Part shown: piece by piece, positions 1 to 7,523 of the stretch
How positions within the stretch are numbered: position 1 is the stretch's first letter
Layout of the letters: every line of letters starts with the position of its first letter
Assembly: GCA_964466595.1 (NCBI GenBank)
Contig: CAYXNR010000037.1
Coordinates: 1-22,282 of the forward strand
DNA length: 22,282 bases
Direction of reading: 5' to 3'
From: JABDGC01 sp964466595
Lineage (GTDB): Bacteria; Pseudomonadota; Gammaproteobacteria; DSM-16500
Position numbers and translations under genes: made by a program
The notes under the pieces: model-generated
What the model was told of the DNA's origin: nothing
Seen by the model: the letters and a program-made list of their open reading frames with translations, nothing else
The model's database searches: none

Positions 1-3000
1 AGGGACTGCTGCCGACAGAAGCATTAGCAGCAGCGCCAGTGCTTGCGAGTGTCACGCTGCCGATTGTTTCGCTGTTTTGCAAACCACTGCTAATGAAAGC
101 TGTTGTTCCGAGTGAAAGGTTTTGACCATAGGTTTTGTTTTGATTGCTAGCAGTGACGCTTAAGGAGGCTGGCGTAATAGAACCAATCGCTGCATTTGCT
201 GTGGATGTTATTTGATAGCCATACACCGTTGCACTTCCATTGGTAGCAGTGGCTATGCTAATCCCGGCAGCGGAGACATTGATATTATTACCGACATTGG
301 TAGAACTATAACTACCTGAGCTAGGTGTGCTAAGCGTGATACTGTCCCCATCCACCGCGCCTGAAAAGGAAAAGTTATTGCTAGCCAAGGTCGCAGTATT
401 GAGACCATTATAAGTTTTTGACACACTACCGACCAGTGAAGGGGTAATCGAAGGGGAGAGAGTGTATAGAAACCCATTCCCTGTTCCCAAAACACTCGTT
501 AGGCCAAAGTTGGCATTATATTGTTTGAAATTATAAACCAGCCCACCCCGATTATCATTGGCTGGGTTACCAGACCAAACGAGAAAGCGTCCTCCACTTG
601 CACTCAAGGCGGATGCACCAGTGAGATTCGTAAAAGTAAGCTCACTTAAAGTGATTGAACCTGCCGAGCTAATCAAGCTACCGCCGTTCAAAGTCAAGGT
701 GCCTCCGATGGTGAGATCAATGTTTCCTGTTGTATTGACATTGTTTGTGAGAGTGAAGCTATTGGTTGTGCCTCCACTCGTTGCTGCTAAACTGCTTAAA
801 GGTGTCGTTCCTCCTACTACTCCCCCTAAACTGATGCTTCCGCTACTGCCGGATAGCAAAGTCAGCGACTGGGCATTGTTGATGGTGCTGCTAAAACTAA
901 TATTTGCGCCCAGAGGTGAGCCGCCTGCATTGGTGGTGTCTATCTGCGTCGTGCCGCCGAGCAAGGCTGCCCCGGTCACGCTGAAGCTATTACCGGAGGT
1001 GAAGTAATTACCATTGAGAGTCGTGCTGGTCGAGCCGGTATAACTTTGTGAGCCACTCGTTTTCACGCCTTGTAAACTAAGTGTTTTAGTATTGGCTGTT
1101 AAACTGCTGAGCGGCGTCGTGTCGCCAACAGTATTACTCAGTGTGATATTACCTAAACCTGTGAGGCTCAGAGCAGAAGCCCCATTGATTGTGCTACTGA
1201 GTGTTAGGAAGTCCGATGCAGTGGGCGCACTAATCGAAGCATCAGATCCCAAGGTGACTGTTCCAGCAAAAGAAGAAGTTCCTGTTGAGGTGAAGGCGCC
1301 ATTGCTGCTGACGCCAAGGCCATTGAGCGTCAAAGCTTCTGCGCCAACCGCAACGCCATTCAGATTGAGCGTCGCTCCTGAATTAATGGTTGTGCCACTT
1401 GCTGTGGTCCCGAGGCCAGAAGCATTAGTCAAACTGACTGTACCGGCAGAGAGAGTTGTATTTCCGGTATAAGTATTACTGCCGCCAAGAATTAAAATAC
1501 CCGTTCCTGCTTTGGACAAAGCATTGGAACCAGCAATGATACCATTGTAAGTCAAGCTTGTGCCTGAATCCGTCGAAAGTGTGCCGCCACCCGCATTGAG
1601 GGCGATTCCACGATTCGCATTCAGGGTGAAGCTGCTTGTTGTTTGCAAGGTGCCGCTGTCCAGAACCAGTTTTCCTGCGGTGGCACCGCCAGGCGCTGTG
1701 CCCAGGCCTGAATCCGCGCTGATTTTGAGAATACCGCCATTAATGCTTGTGATTCCGCTGTAGTTATTTACAGCAGACAAAGTGAGCGTGCCGGAGTTTG
1801 ATTTGGTCAAGCTACCTGTTCCACTGATTGCGCCAGCGATAGTACTATTGCTAGCTGAGGTGTCGACGGTGAGGGTGTTTGCATTGAGACCCACTGCCTG
1901 AAAGCTCATGCTATCCCCTGTTACAGTGCTTGAAGTCCCGATTGTTACCGTATTGTTATACGTTTGCCCGCCAGTTGTGATGATGCTATTCGTGTTGAGG
2001 TTGATCCCCGATGTTCCTGTGACTGCAAGAGCAGTCAAGGGTGTTGTGCCGCCAATGGCGCCTGCTAAAGTCGCGGTCCCTGTCGAGCCACTGGTTAAAT
2101 TCAAGGTAAAACTACCATTGAGTGTATTATTTAGCGTAATACTACCGCTTGCTGTTGTTAGTCCCGCAGTCAAATTGACCGTTTTTCCACTACCATTCAA
2201 AGTTAAATTGGAACTGAAAGTAATATCGCGATCGGCCTGCAAGTTTAAGGTTGTACTGGCTGCTCCCCAATTCGTTTGTAAAAGATTACCGGGATCGTTA
2301 AAAGTAATATCGCCGTTACCTAAGCCAAGAGCATCAGTCGTGACCACAGTCACATTTGCGCTATTTAATTTTGTTCCCAAATCGCCAGCGTTTAAGGTCA
2401 CGCCGATGACGCCTAATAAGCTAGGCGTATAAGTTCCTCCACTATAGTTAATGTTTTGAGTGGTGTTATCATTGATGGCAACATTCACGGGATCCAGCAA
2501 CCAGGTTCCCCACGCTCCATGGGGTGCTTTTAGATTGATATCCCCAATTTGAGACACATCCAGAAAAGTACCTGATGTTTCGATATACCCGCCATTACCA
2601 GACAAGGCTCCACCCACTGCGCTGTAATCGCCTCGGGCAACGGTTAAATTATCTGACCAAACGACAATTTTTCCACCTTGTCCCTGCGTCAAGGCGTCTG
2701 CTTGCAGATGGGTGCCGGAGTTGACCAAGACATTCTGGGCATGAGGTTCAGGTCCTCGACCCCTTGCATTTCCGCCAATCAAAATTTCGCCACCACCGAG
2801 GTCACCGCTAACATCCAAGTTTGAGGGAGCGAGCACAGTGATCTCGTTTCCCAGTATTTCAATAATACCGCCAGTCTCTCCTGCTTTTCGTCCTGAAGCG
2901 CTGAGCTCGGCAGAGCTTGTGACCATTCCATCGCCGCTGCTTGACAAAATAACGACGCCGTTTTTCTCATCGATTGAATTGGATTGAATGACCCCCTGCA

Positions 3001-3766
3001 TATTAATGGCGTTATCGACGACATTTTTCGCCATTTTAGCTGTGATGAGGACTTCTCCACCATCCGCTATCAGCTCACCGGTATTGCTAATACCAGCACT
3101 CATTTTTTGCCCATCTGGATCGGTCCCAATATTTGTCGTTTCATTGGTAATGGCGAAATTAATCAGCTTATCGCCAGACATATCCAGGGTGAAGGCATTA
3201 CCAGAGGCAAGAACAATTGTGCCAAGATTAGCTTCGATGGTCCCTTGATTGGAAATACTGTTTCCCACTAGTGCAACCAAGCCATTGTCTTCAGCAATAA
3301 TCGTTCCTTGGTTAATAATCGAGCCAGAATAGGAAGAAGGTTGCTGGAAATTATATTTACCCGCCATAAAGTCGGAGTCTAAGATATTCGCAGTTGAAAC
3401 AATAATGCTGCCGACATTGACATATGATCTCGTCCCGAAAAAAATACCCGCTTGATTGATTAAAATGATTTGCCCGTTTGCCGATAGCTGCCCAAAAATT
3501 TCAGATACGCCATTGGCAGGATTAATGCGATTGAGCATGATGGATTGTGAGTTAGGCTGAATAAACTGCGTTTTTTCATTGGAATTAATATTAAAACTTT
3601 GCCAGTTAATGATTCCTTTATCAGTGGTTTGTTTGATTTCGACAGTATTTTCTGTAGGTGAACTGATGGTCGCAGAGCCGCCCACAACCTCTCCGCCTTG
3701 AGGGTTTGCAAAAGCAAGAGAGGTAGCGAACATGAAGAAAATCGTTGTATAAAAAAATGTCTTCAT
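1..3766 (-). CDS. Filamentous-haemagglutinin-type giant exoprotein, N-terminal part (runs off left edge)
   Basis: The reading frame is open from an ATG at 3766-3764 to the window edge (1255 codons), with AGAGG five bases upstream. Residues 1-20 form a Sec signal peptide ending in SLAFA before NPQGG. Residues 21 to about 150 match the TPS/haemagglutination-activity domain that directs two-partner secretion; visible hallmarks are INWQSFNI, SIMLNRI and GQLSANGQIILINQAGIFFG. The usual NPNG turn is NQAG here (104-107). The GTWLLDP motif lies near residue 420. Gly/Ser/Thr/Asn-rich beta-helical repeats follow, some of the autotransporter-associated type (GTLTLSAVNNYSG, GTGILILGGSNTYTGNT). Near the edge come a YDG domain (KTYNG, about residue 1115) and an MBG-type domain (NKTYGQNLSLG). 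The likely role is a secreted or surface adhesin. No TpsB transporter gene is in the window; it may lie beyond the left edge. Confidence in the family is high; the function is inferred. Confidence 0.9.
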   Translation of the reverse strand, partial: MKTFFYTTIFFMFATSLAFANPQGGEVVGGSATISSPTENTVEIKQTTDKGIINWQSFNINSNEKTQFIQPNSQSIMLNRINPANGVSEIFGQLSANGQIILINQAGIFFGTRSYVNVGSIIVSTANILDSDFMAGKYNFQQPSSYSGSIINQGTIIAEDNGLVALVGNSISNQGTIEANLGTIVLASGNAFTLDMSGDKLINFAITNETTNIGTDPDGQKMSAGISNTGELIADGGEVLITAKMAKNVVDNAINMQGVIQSNSIDEKNGVVILSSSGDGMVTSSAELSASGRKAGETGGIIEILGNEITVLAPSNLDVSGDLGGGEILIGGNARGRGPEPHAQNVLVNSGTHLQADALTQGQGGKIVVWSDNLTVARGDYSAVGGALSGNGGYIETSGTFLDVSQIGDINLKAPHGAWGTWLLDPVNVAINDNTTQNINYSGGTYTPSLLGVIGVTLNAGDLGTKLNSANVTVVTTDALGLGNGDITFNDPGNLLQTNWGAASTTLNLQADRDITFSSNLTLNGSGKTVNLTAGLTTASGSITLNNTLNGSFTLNLTSGSTGTATLAGAIGGTTPLTALAVTGTSGINLNTNSIITTGGQTYNNTVTIGTSSTVTGDSMSFQAVGLNANTLTVDTSASNSTIAGAISGTGSLTKSNSGTLTLSAVNNYSGITSINGGILKISADSGLGTAPGGATAGKLVLDSGTLQTTSSFTLNANRGIALNAGGGTLSTDSGTSLTYNGIIAGSNALSKAGTGILILGGSNTYTGNTTLSAGTVSLTNASGLGTTASGTTINSGATLNLNGVAVGAEALTLNGLGVSSNGAFTSTGTSSFAGTVTLGSDASISAPTASDFLTLSSTINGASALSLTGLGNITLSNTVGDTTPLSSLTANTKTLSLQGVKTSGSQSYTGSTSTTLNGNYFTSGNSFSVTGAALLGGTTQIDTTNAGGSPLGANISFSSTINNAQSLTLLSGSSGSISLGGVVGGTTPLSSLAATSGGTTNSFTLTNNVNTTGNIDLTIGGTLTLNGGSLISSAGSITLSELTFTNLTGASALSASGGRFLVWSGNPANDNRGGLVYNFKQYNANFGLTSVLGTGNGFLYTLSPSITPSLVGSVSKTYNGLNTATLASNNFSFSGAVDGDSITLSTPSSGSYSSTNVGNNINVSAAGISIATATNGSATVYGYQITSTANAAIGSITPASLSVTASNQNKTYGQNLSLGTTAFISSGLQNSETIGSVTLASTGAAANASVGSSP

Positions 3767-3878
3767 ACCAACCTCTATTTATTATTGTGTGGGTTGAGAT
3801 TGGACATACAACTAGTTGATAAAATTCAAAGTTCACTAACAGAATAATGCTACCTTTTTATCTTAACTCTATATAAAA

Positions 3879-3884
3879 ATTATA
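3879..3884 (-). promoter_or_regulatory. Probable -10 box of the haemagglutinin-like gene
   Basis: A perfect TATAAT reads on the minus strand in the 165-bp gap between the tautomerase gene and the giant exoprotein gene. It would place the transcript start about 105 bases before the ATG. At 16-18 bp spacing there is no good -35 hexamer (TACTCC-like), so the promoter may need an activator. The rest of the gap (3767-3931) shows no convincing terminator. Confidence 0.4.
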
Positions 3885-3931
3885 CCGCAAAGAGACTGAA
3901 AGGAGTAGCGGAGCTAAGGGGGGACCCTGAT

Positions 3932-4291
3932 TTAACTGGTTATTTTAAAATAAGTTTTTTGTAGCTCACTGATTTCAACAGTGAGCTGTAAATGCAGTTT
4001 TTTAAGTGATTCCGAAAAATTGTCTTTCAGTATTTTCATCATCTTATCACCCACATTTTTTAAGGTCTCAACAGATCGTCCTGGCATTACTTTTAAACTA
4101 ACATGTACAAAAGCATGATTGGGCTGGCCATCGCCAACGCAGTAGAAACTGCTCTCGATTGCTCTACTTTTACAGCTGGCAAGCTCGGTTGGTAGGGCGT
4201 GAGCTAACAGAGCATGACACTGCTTAAATAAGCTGGTCATGTTGTTTTTTTCAAGAATATTAGCGCTAAATTCTAAGGTTAGTTGTGGCAT
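3932..4291 (-). CDS. 5-carboxymethyl-2-hydroxymuconate isomerase-like protein (tautomerase superfamily)
   Basis: A 119-residue cytoplasmic protein of the usual length for CHMI/HpaF. It begins MPQLTLEFSANI, so removal of Met exposes the N-terminal proline that acts as catalytic base in this superfamily. The central HAFVHVSLKVMPGRS (59-73) and the C-terminal LQLTVEISEL (101-110) match the HpaF pattern, including an Arg in GRS. HpaF isomerises a muconate intermediate in homoprotocatechuate breakdown, but no other gene of that pathway is in the window, so the true substrate is unknown. TTAGGAG lies six to seven bases before the ATG and supports the start. The gene is divergent from the SET gene (98 bp apart), and a run of eight G lies just upstream of its ribosome site (4305-4312). 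Confidence 0.85.
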   Translation of the reverse strand: MPQLTLEFSANILEKNNMTSLFKQCHALLAHALPTELASCKSRAIESSFYCVGDGQPNHAFVHVSLKVMPGRSVETLKNVGDKMMKILKDNFSESLKKLHLQLTVEISELQKTYFKITS

Positions 4292-4353
4292 GATGGTCTC
4301 CTAAGGGGGGGGCAAATTCTCTGCTTTTGTCGCTAACCTTTAGCAAAAATAAA

Positions 4354-4362
4354 TGCTATCAT
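4354..4362 (+). promoter_or_regulatory. Candidate extended -10 promoter of the SET-GNAT-DUF4431 operon
   Basis: TGcTATCAT is an extended -10 element with one mismatch from consensus. It would start transcription about 20 bases before the first ATG of the operon. No clear -35 is seen at 17 bp, which extended -10 promoters tolerate. The tautomerase gene in the same 98-bp gap must be transcribed the other way; no clear promoter for it was found. Confidence 0.3.
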
Positions 4363-4389
4363 GAGGCAAATTTTTAATCTATATTGAAT

Positions 4390-4761
4390 ATGAACAGAAA
4401 ACTTTTTTTAAATAAGATTTATATTAAAAAATCCCCCCCTTTTGGCTATGGTGTTTTTGCTGGGAAAAAACTCAGAAAAGGGGAGCTCATTGAAGAATGC
4501 TATTTCATTCTCTCGAAGGGCGGCGATAAAACCTTAGAAGATTTTTATTTTGATGCGAAGGGAAAATATGCCTTATTTTTAGGCTATGGAAGTATCTATA
4601 ATCATTCTGACGATGCCAATGCGGATTATGTTCTCAATATAAAAAAGAAAATTGTCAGCATTCGGGCTGAGCGAACTATTCAGAAAGGAGATGAAATCTT
4701 TTTGTCTTATGGAGATGATTGGTTTAGCAGTCGGGGAAAATCCTATAAAAAAAATATTTAA
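4390..4761 (+). CDS. Small SET-domain protein (putative protein-lysine methyltransferase)
   Basis: From the ATG at 4390 the product has 123 residues, almost all SET domain. SET enzymes transfer a methyl group from S-adenosylmethionine to lysine side chains. Three core motifs are visible: FGYGVFAGKKLRKGELI (residues 18-34, the GxG cofactor loop), YNHSDDANADY (70-80, the NHS pseudoknot motif) and KGDEIFLSYGDDWF (99-112, the catalytic Tyr strand). There is no signal peptide, membrane segment or long extension. A TTG at 4384 would add two residues; neither start has a strong ribosome site. It is first of three closely spaced plus-strand genes, 46 bp before the acetyltransferase. A run of seven C (4433-4439) lies early in the frame. 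The target could be a bacterial protein or, in a host-associated organism, a host protein; the sequence does not decide. Confidence 0.8.
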   Translation: MNRKLFLNKIYIKKSPPFGYGVFAGKKLRKGELIEECYFILSKGGDKTLEDFYFDAKGKYALFLGYGSIYNHSDDANADYVLNIKKKIVSIRAERTIQKGDEIFLSYGDDWFSSRGKSYKKNI

Positions 4762-4807
4762 GAAGGTAGGCGCGTATCTCAAAGCGCTGACCCCCCAGGG
4801 AAGGCGA

Positions 4808-5242
4808 ATGATTAAACTTAAAATTGAAAAAAAATTAACAACTGAGAAAGAGTGTTTAATTGACAAGCTTGTTGAATTTAATGCGGAACAGGTTCCCTTT
4901 CTTCAAGACAAGCCTTTTATCGATTTATCACATTTCCTAAAAACAGAGGACAATGCAATTGTCGGTGGAATGAGGGCCATTCTTTATTGCTGGAACTGTC
5001 TCTATATTGAGACCATGTGGATAGAGGAAAAATATAGACGCCAGGGATTTGGAACAAAGTTAATGAAAAAAGTAGAGGAAGCTGCGGTTGCCGAAGGTTG
5101 CTACTTGGCACATCTTGACACCTTTGATTTTCAAGCTAGGGATTTTTATCTGAAACTGGGTTATGAGGTGTTTGGAGAGCTTGAAAATTGTCCGCCAGGA
5201 CATAAGCGATATTATTTGCGAAAATATTTTAAATGTTTATGA
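4808..5242 (+). CDS. GNAT-family N-acetyltransferase
   Basis: A 144-residue cytoplasmic enzyme expected to transfer acetyl from acetyl-CoA to an amine. The acetyl-CoA pyrophosphate loop RRQGFGTKLMKK (77-88) fits R/QxxGxG/A. It follows LYIETMWIEEKYR (strand 4), and AHLDTFDFQARDFYLKLGYEVFGEL (101-125) is the usual GNAT motif-B region with the Tyr of the last helix. The start at 4808 is chosen because AGGGAAGG lies just before it. The frame is open further upstream to 4652, but that start would overlap the SET gene by 110 bp and adds no conserved sequence. It lies between the SET gene and the DUF4431 gene (24 bp upstream of the latter) and is probably cotranscribed with both. The substrate is unknown. 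Confidence 0.85.
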   Translation: MIKLKIEKKLTTEKECLIDKLVEFNAEQVPFLQDKPFIDLSHFLKTEDNAIVGGMRAILYCWNCLYIETMWIEEKYRRQGFGTKLMKKVEEAAVAEGCYLAHLDTFDFQARDFYLKLGYEVFGELENCPPGHKRYYLRKYFKCL

Positions 5243-5266
5243 GTATGGATTTTAAGGAAGGAACGG

Positions 5267-5752
5267 ATGTGGTTTATTAGATTGCTTGTATTATTTTTAT
5301 TTTTTATTCCCTCAATTTCTGTAGCAAAAAACAAAATGTTTTATTTTGAACCAGACATTTCAGAATTATCTGGCACGATTGCAATTCTAACGCTTCCTGG
5401 CCCCCCTCATTATTCGAGTATTAAAAATGGGGATGAGGCTGAGATAGGTGCATATTTAATCTTAGCTCAGCCAATAGATGTGAAATTAGCGTCTCAGCTT
5501 CAGAAAATGGGCGAGGCTCAACCTGAAAGCGAGGTAAAAGTTATTCAGCTGATTTTGAATAACGAGGAGGATTGGAAAAAGATGGAAAATGGGAATCAGG
5601 TTCTGATTAGAGGGAGCTTATTCCATGCCAGATGGGCGCATCATCATGCGAGAGTGTTGTTTAATATTCAAAAAATTACAATAGTTTCTAAAGAGAAAAT
5701 GGATAACAAGCAACTGGTTTCATATCTAGAGCCAAGACAAGAGCTTTTTTGA
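5267..5752 (+). CDS. Exported DUF4431-domain protein
   Basis: A 161-residue protein with a classical signal peptide (LLVLFLFFIPSISVA, cleavage near Ala20/Lys21), so periplasmic or secreted. The mature part matches DUF4431 in motif order: YFEPDISELSGTI, then LTLPGPPHYSSIKNGDEAE (42-59), AYLILAQPIDV, VIQLIL and the closing VLIRGSLFHARWAHHHARVLFNI (112-134). The His triplet (125-127) could bind a metal, but this is a guess. The family has no assigned biochemical function. AAGGAAGGAACGG precedes the ATG. It is the last gene of the plus-strand cluster; a palindromic repeat starts eight bases after its stop and may form a terminator-like hairpin in the mRNA. Confidence 0.8.
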   Translation: MWFIRLLVLFLFFIPSISVAKNKMFYFEPDISELSGTIAILTLPGPPHYSSIKNGDEAEIGAYLILAQPIDVKLASQLQKMGEAQPESEVKVIQLILNNEEDWKKMENGNQVLIRGSLFHARWAHHHARVLFNIQKITIVSKEKMDNKQLVSYLEPRQELF

Positions 5753-5759
5753 AGGGAGC

Positions 5760-5973
5760 TTGTCATGCTGAGTGGAGCGAAGAAGTAAGTATTCGGTTAG
5801 CCTGGAGAAATTGTCATTCCGGCATGCTTTAAGCCGGAATCCAGGGTATTTAAAAGCCTGGATGCCAGCTAAAAGCGTGCAGGTATGACAGAGTAAGGGG
5901 TTAAGCAAATACTTACGCGAAGAATCTGTATGTTATTGATAATTCAGATCCTTCGCTACGCTCAGGATGACAA
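5760..5973. repeat. Palindromic intergenic repeat, interrupted by a MITE
   Basis: Removing the inner element (5785-5916) and one copy of the 8-bp duplication leaves a 74-bp palindrome. Its 29-bp arms start TTGTCATnCTGAGnGnAGCG and continue AAGnATCTG, with four mismatches between arms by hand count. This resembles the repetitive extragenic palindromes of the TGTCATCCTGAG type seen in many bacteria. It sits directly after the DUF4431 stop codon. The remainder of the 332-bp gap (5974-6084) is very A+T-rich and carries the tandem repeats listed separately. Confidence 0.75.
5785..5916 (+). mobile_element. 132-bp MITE-like element, copy 1
   Basis: The ends are imperfect inverted repeats: GTAAGTATTCGGTTA on the left and TTAAGCAAATACTTAC on the right. 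The element is flanked on both sides by GCGAAGAA (5777-5784 and 5917-5924), a perfect 8-bp target duplication within the outer palindrome. It contains a perfect 8-bp hairpin (ATTCCGGC / GCCGGAAT) and a second, decayed hairpin. About 119 of 132 positions match the inverted copy at 11961-12092 (hand count). It has no coding capacity. GTAA termini plus 8-bp duplications are typical of IS66-family transposition, which suggests mobilisation in trans by such a transposase. Confidence 0.85.
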
Positions 5974-6000
5974 TTATGCCCTAATAATGATAAAATATTA

Positions 6001-6059
6001 TATAGCTTATATTTATAGCTTATAGTTTAATACTCTATATAGCTTATAGTTTAATACTC
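6001..6059. repeat. Tandem 22-bp direct repeats upstream of the GGDEF-EAL gene
   Basis: Two exact 22-bp copies, 6014-6035 and 6038-6059, start TATAGCTTATAGTTTAATAC and recur at a 24-bp period. A partial copy (TATAGCTTATA) lies at 6001-6011. They end 25 bases before the ATG of the GGDEF-EAL gene, in the expected promoter zone, and could be stacked regulator sites or A+T-rich promoter duplications. No regulator family is recognised. Confidence 0.6.
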
Positions 6060-6084
6060 GTTATAAGAATAATGAGGACAGCTT

Positions 6085-7521
6085 ATGCTATTAGCAATTT
6101 CATTCCTGCTTTTTGCCTTAGTGCTTGAGCGCAGCTATCATAGTTATCTCTTACAAAAGCAGCTCAAGCAACTCAAAGAACAAGTAGATCATTTTAAAAA
6201 AAATCAAGAAGAATTCACTCTAGAAATCAATGAAATGAATTTAAAAAGAGAAGCCGATCACCATGATTCTCTTACCCATTTAATCAGTAAAAATATCTTT
6301 GATGATATGTTTGGGCAATTAATTCAACAAAGTAAACGTTTTAAAAAATCCTTTGCTTTGCTGCTGTTAAAAATTGATGATTTTGAGAATTTCAATCAAA
6401 AAAATTCATCTCTTATTAGTGATAAATTATTAATTGAATTTGCCACTCGCATTCAACCGACTATTCGACAGGTGGATACACTCACTCGCTATGCAGGTGA
6501 AATGTTTGCCGTCCTCATGCCCAATTTGGCAACTCCTGAAACTGCTGTCTATGTGGCGCAGCGTTTGTTAGATAGTGTGGTCTCACCTTTCTCCATTGAG
6601 GGCCAAGATTATCATCTTAGCGCTTGTGTAGGAATTAGCATTTATCCCTATGATGCGGACAATGCCAGCACCTTATTAAAAAAGGCAGAAGATGCGCTGA
6701 ATAAAGCACGTTCCAATGGAAAAAATATCTTTCAATTTTATCAAGAACAAACGCAAACCTTGGGCAAGCATGAGTTAAGTTTAAAATCAATGGTGACGAG
6801 TCCCTATTTTTATGAGCAGCTTTCTCTTGAATATGTAACTTATATTAATACCTTTACCAATGAAGAAATTTGCATGGAGGTTATTCCCTGGGCGACTCAT
6901 GCAGAGCTCGGGCGGGTACCTTATACCAAGTTTTATAAAATGGCACGCAATGCCGGTCAGATTTTTAATTTATATGAATGGGTTCTCCGTCATGCTATCG
7001 CTCATTTTAAATCCCTAGAGAAATCACCTAGGGGGGCGCCTAAGCAATTGCTGTTAACCTTTAATTTAAACGATATTCAATCTTCTCCCCTCATGAATCA
7101 GCTCATCAGTCTGATTCATTCCTTAGAAATACCGCCCGAAAAAATTATTTTAGAACTCACTGATAATGTTGATGAGATTAATCAAGAAAGTTTACAACAA
7201 TCCTTAGGTGTTTTGCGAGACAACCATATTCAAGTAGCGATAGGTATTTTTGTTTTAGGCCATTTTGCTTTGAAAAAAATCACTAACCTGCCTATTCAGT
7301 ATTTAAAAATTAATAATGAATTAATTAAGGATTTTCATACGCATCTCGAAAGCCAGGGCATCTTAGAGCGCTTATTATCCCTTGCTAAAAAAATGGAAAT
7401 TGGGGTGTTAACTGAAGGGGTGAGTAAAGAAGAACAGAAAAAAAGATTGCAAGAATTAGGCTGTTATGTCATGCAGGGCGAGATCATTCATAAAAAAGAT
7501 GCCGAGGAAGTAGTTTTTTGA
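6085..7521 (+). CDS. Membrane-anchored degenerate GGDEF-EAL protein
   Basis: 478 residues: one N-terminal membrane segment (1-14), a probable coiled coil (about 22-58), GGDEF (about 60-220) and EAL (about 240-478), facing the cytoplasm. The families make and break cyclic di-GMP, but the catalytic residues are gone. The GGDEF signature reads AGEMF (137-141). The EAL signature is MEV before IPW (264-269). The DDFGTG loop is GIFVLG (387-392), and KID is KIN (408-410). Domain scaffolds such as DSLTHLISKNIF, CVGISIYPYDAD, LPIQYLKIN and TEGVSKEEQ remain. It is therefore probably a c-di-GMP receptor or protein-interaction regulator rather than an enzyme. GAGG lies seven bases before the ATG. It converges on the export operon with two bases between stops. 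Unlike LapD it has no periplasmic or HAMP domain. Confidence 0.88.
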   Translation: MLLAISFLLFALVLERSYHSYLLQKQLKQLKEQVDHFKKNQEEFTLEINEMNLKREADHHDSLTHLISKNIFDDMFGQLIQQSKRFKKSFALLLLKIDDFENFNQKNSSLISDKLLIEFATRIQPTIRQVDTLTRYAGEMFAVLMPNLATPETAVYVAQRLLDSVVSPFSIEGQDYHLSACVGISIYPYDADNASTLLKKAEDALNKARSNGKNIFQFYQEQTQTLGKHELSLKSMVTSPYFYEQLSLEYVTYINTFTNEEICMEVIPWATHAELGRVPYTKFYKMARNAGQIFNLYEWVLRHAIAHFKSLEKSPRGAPKQLLLTFNLNDIQSSPLMNQLISLIHSLEIPPEKIILELTDNVDEINQESLQQSLGVLRDNHIQVAIGIFVLGHFALKKITNLPIQYLKINNELIKDFHTHLESQGILERLLSLAKKMEIGVLTEGVSKEEQKKRLQELGCYVMQGEIIHKKDAEEVVF

Positions 7522-7523
7522 TT

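Noticed and set aside
558..2432. Several plus-strand open frames of 67-174 codons rich in Val, Leu and Pro
   Set aside because: They are antisense to the repetitive haemagglutinin-like gene, whose own frame is open throughout; the low-complexity composition mirrors its Gly/Thr/Ser repeats.
3932..4291. Part of a homoprotocatechuate degradation cluster
   Set aside because: No other hpa-type gene is present; the gene stands alone between unrelated neighbours.
4652..4807. Longer N-terminus of the acetyltransferase
   Set aside because: It overlaps the SET gene by 110 bp, has no ribosome site and adds no GNAT-like sequence; the ATG at 4808 has AGGGAAGG before it.
5785..5916. Small antisense ORF over the MITE (5726-5908, minus)
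   Set aside because: It follows the hairpin repeats, has no ribosome site and the second MITE copy does not preserve it as a protein.
6001..6059. CRISPR-like array
   Set aside because: The repeats are separated by only two bases, there are no unique spacers and no cas genes.
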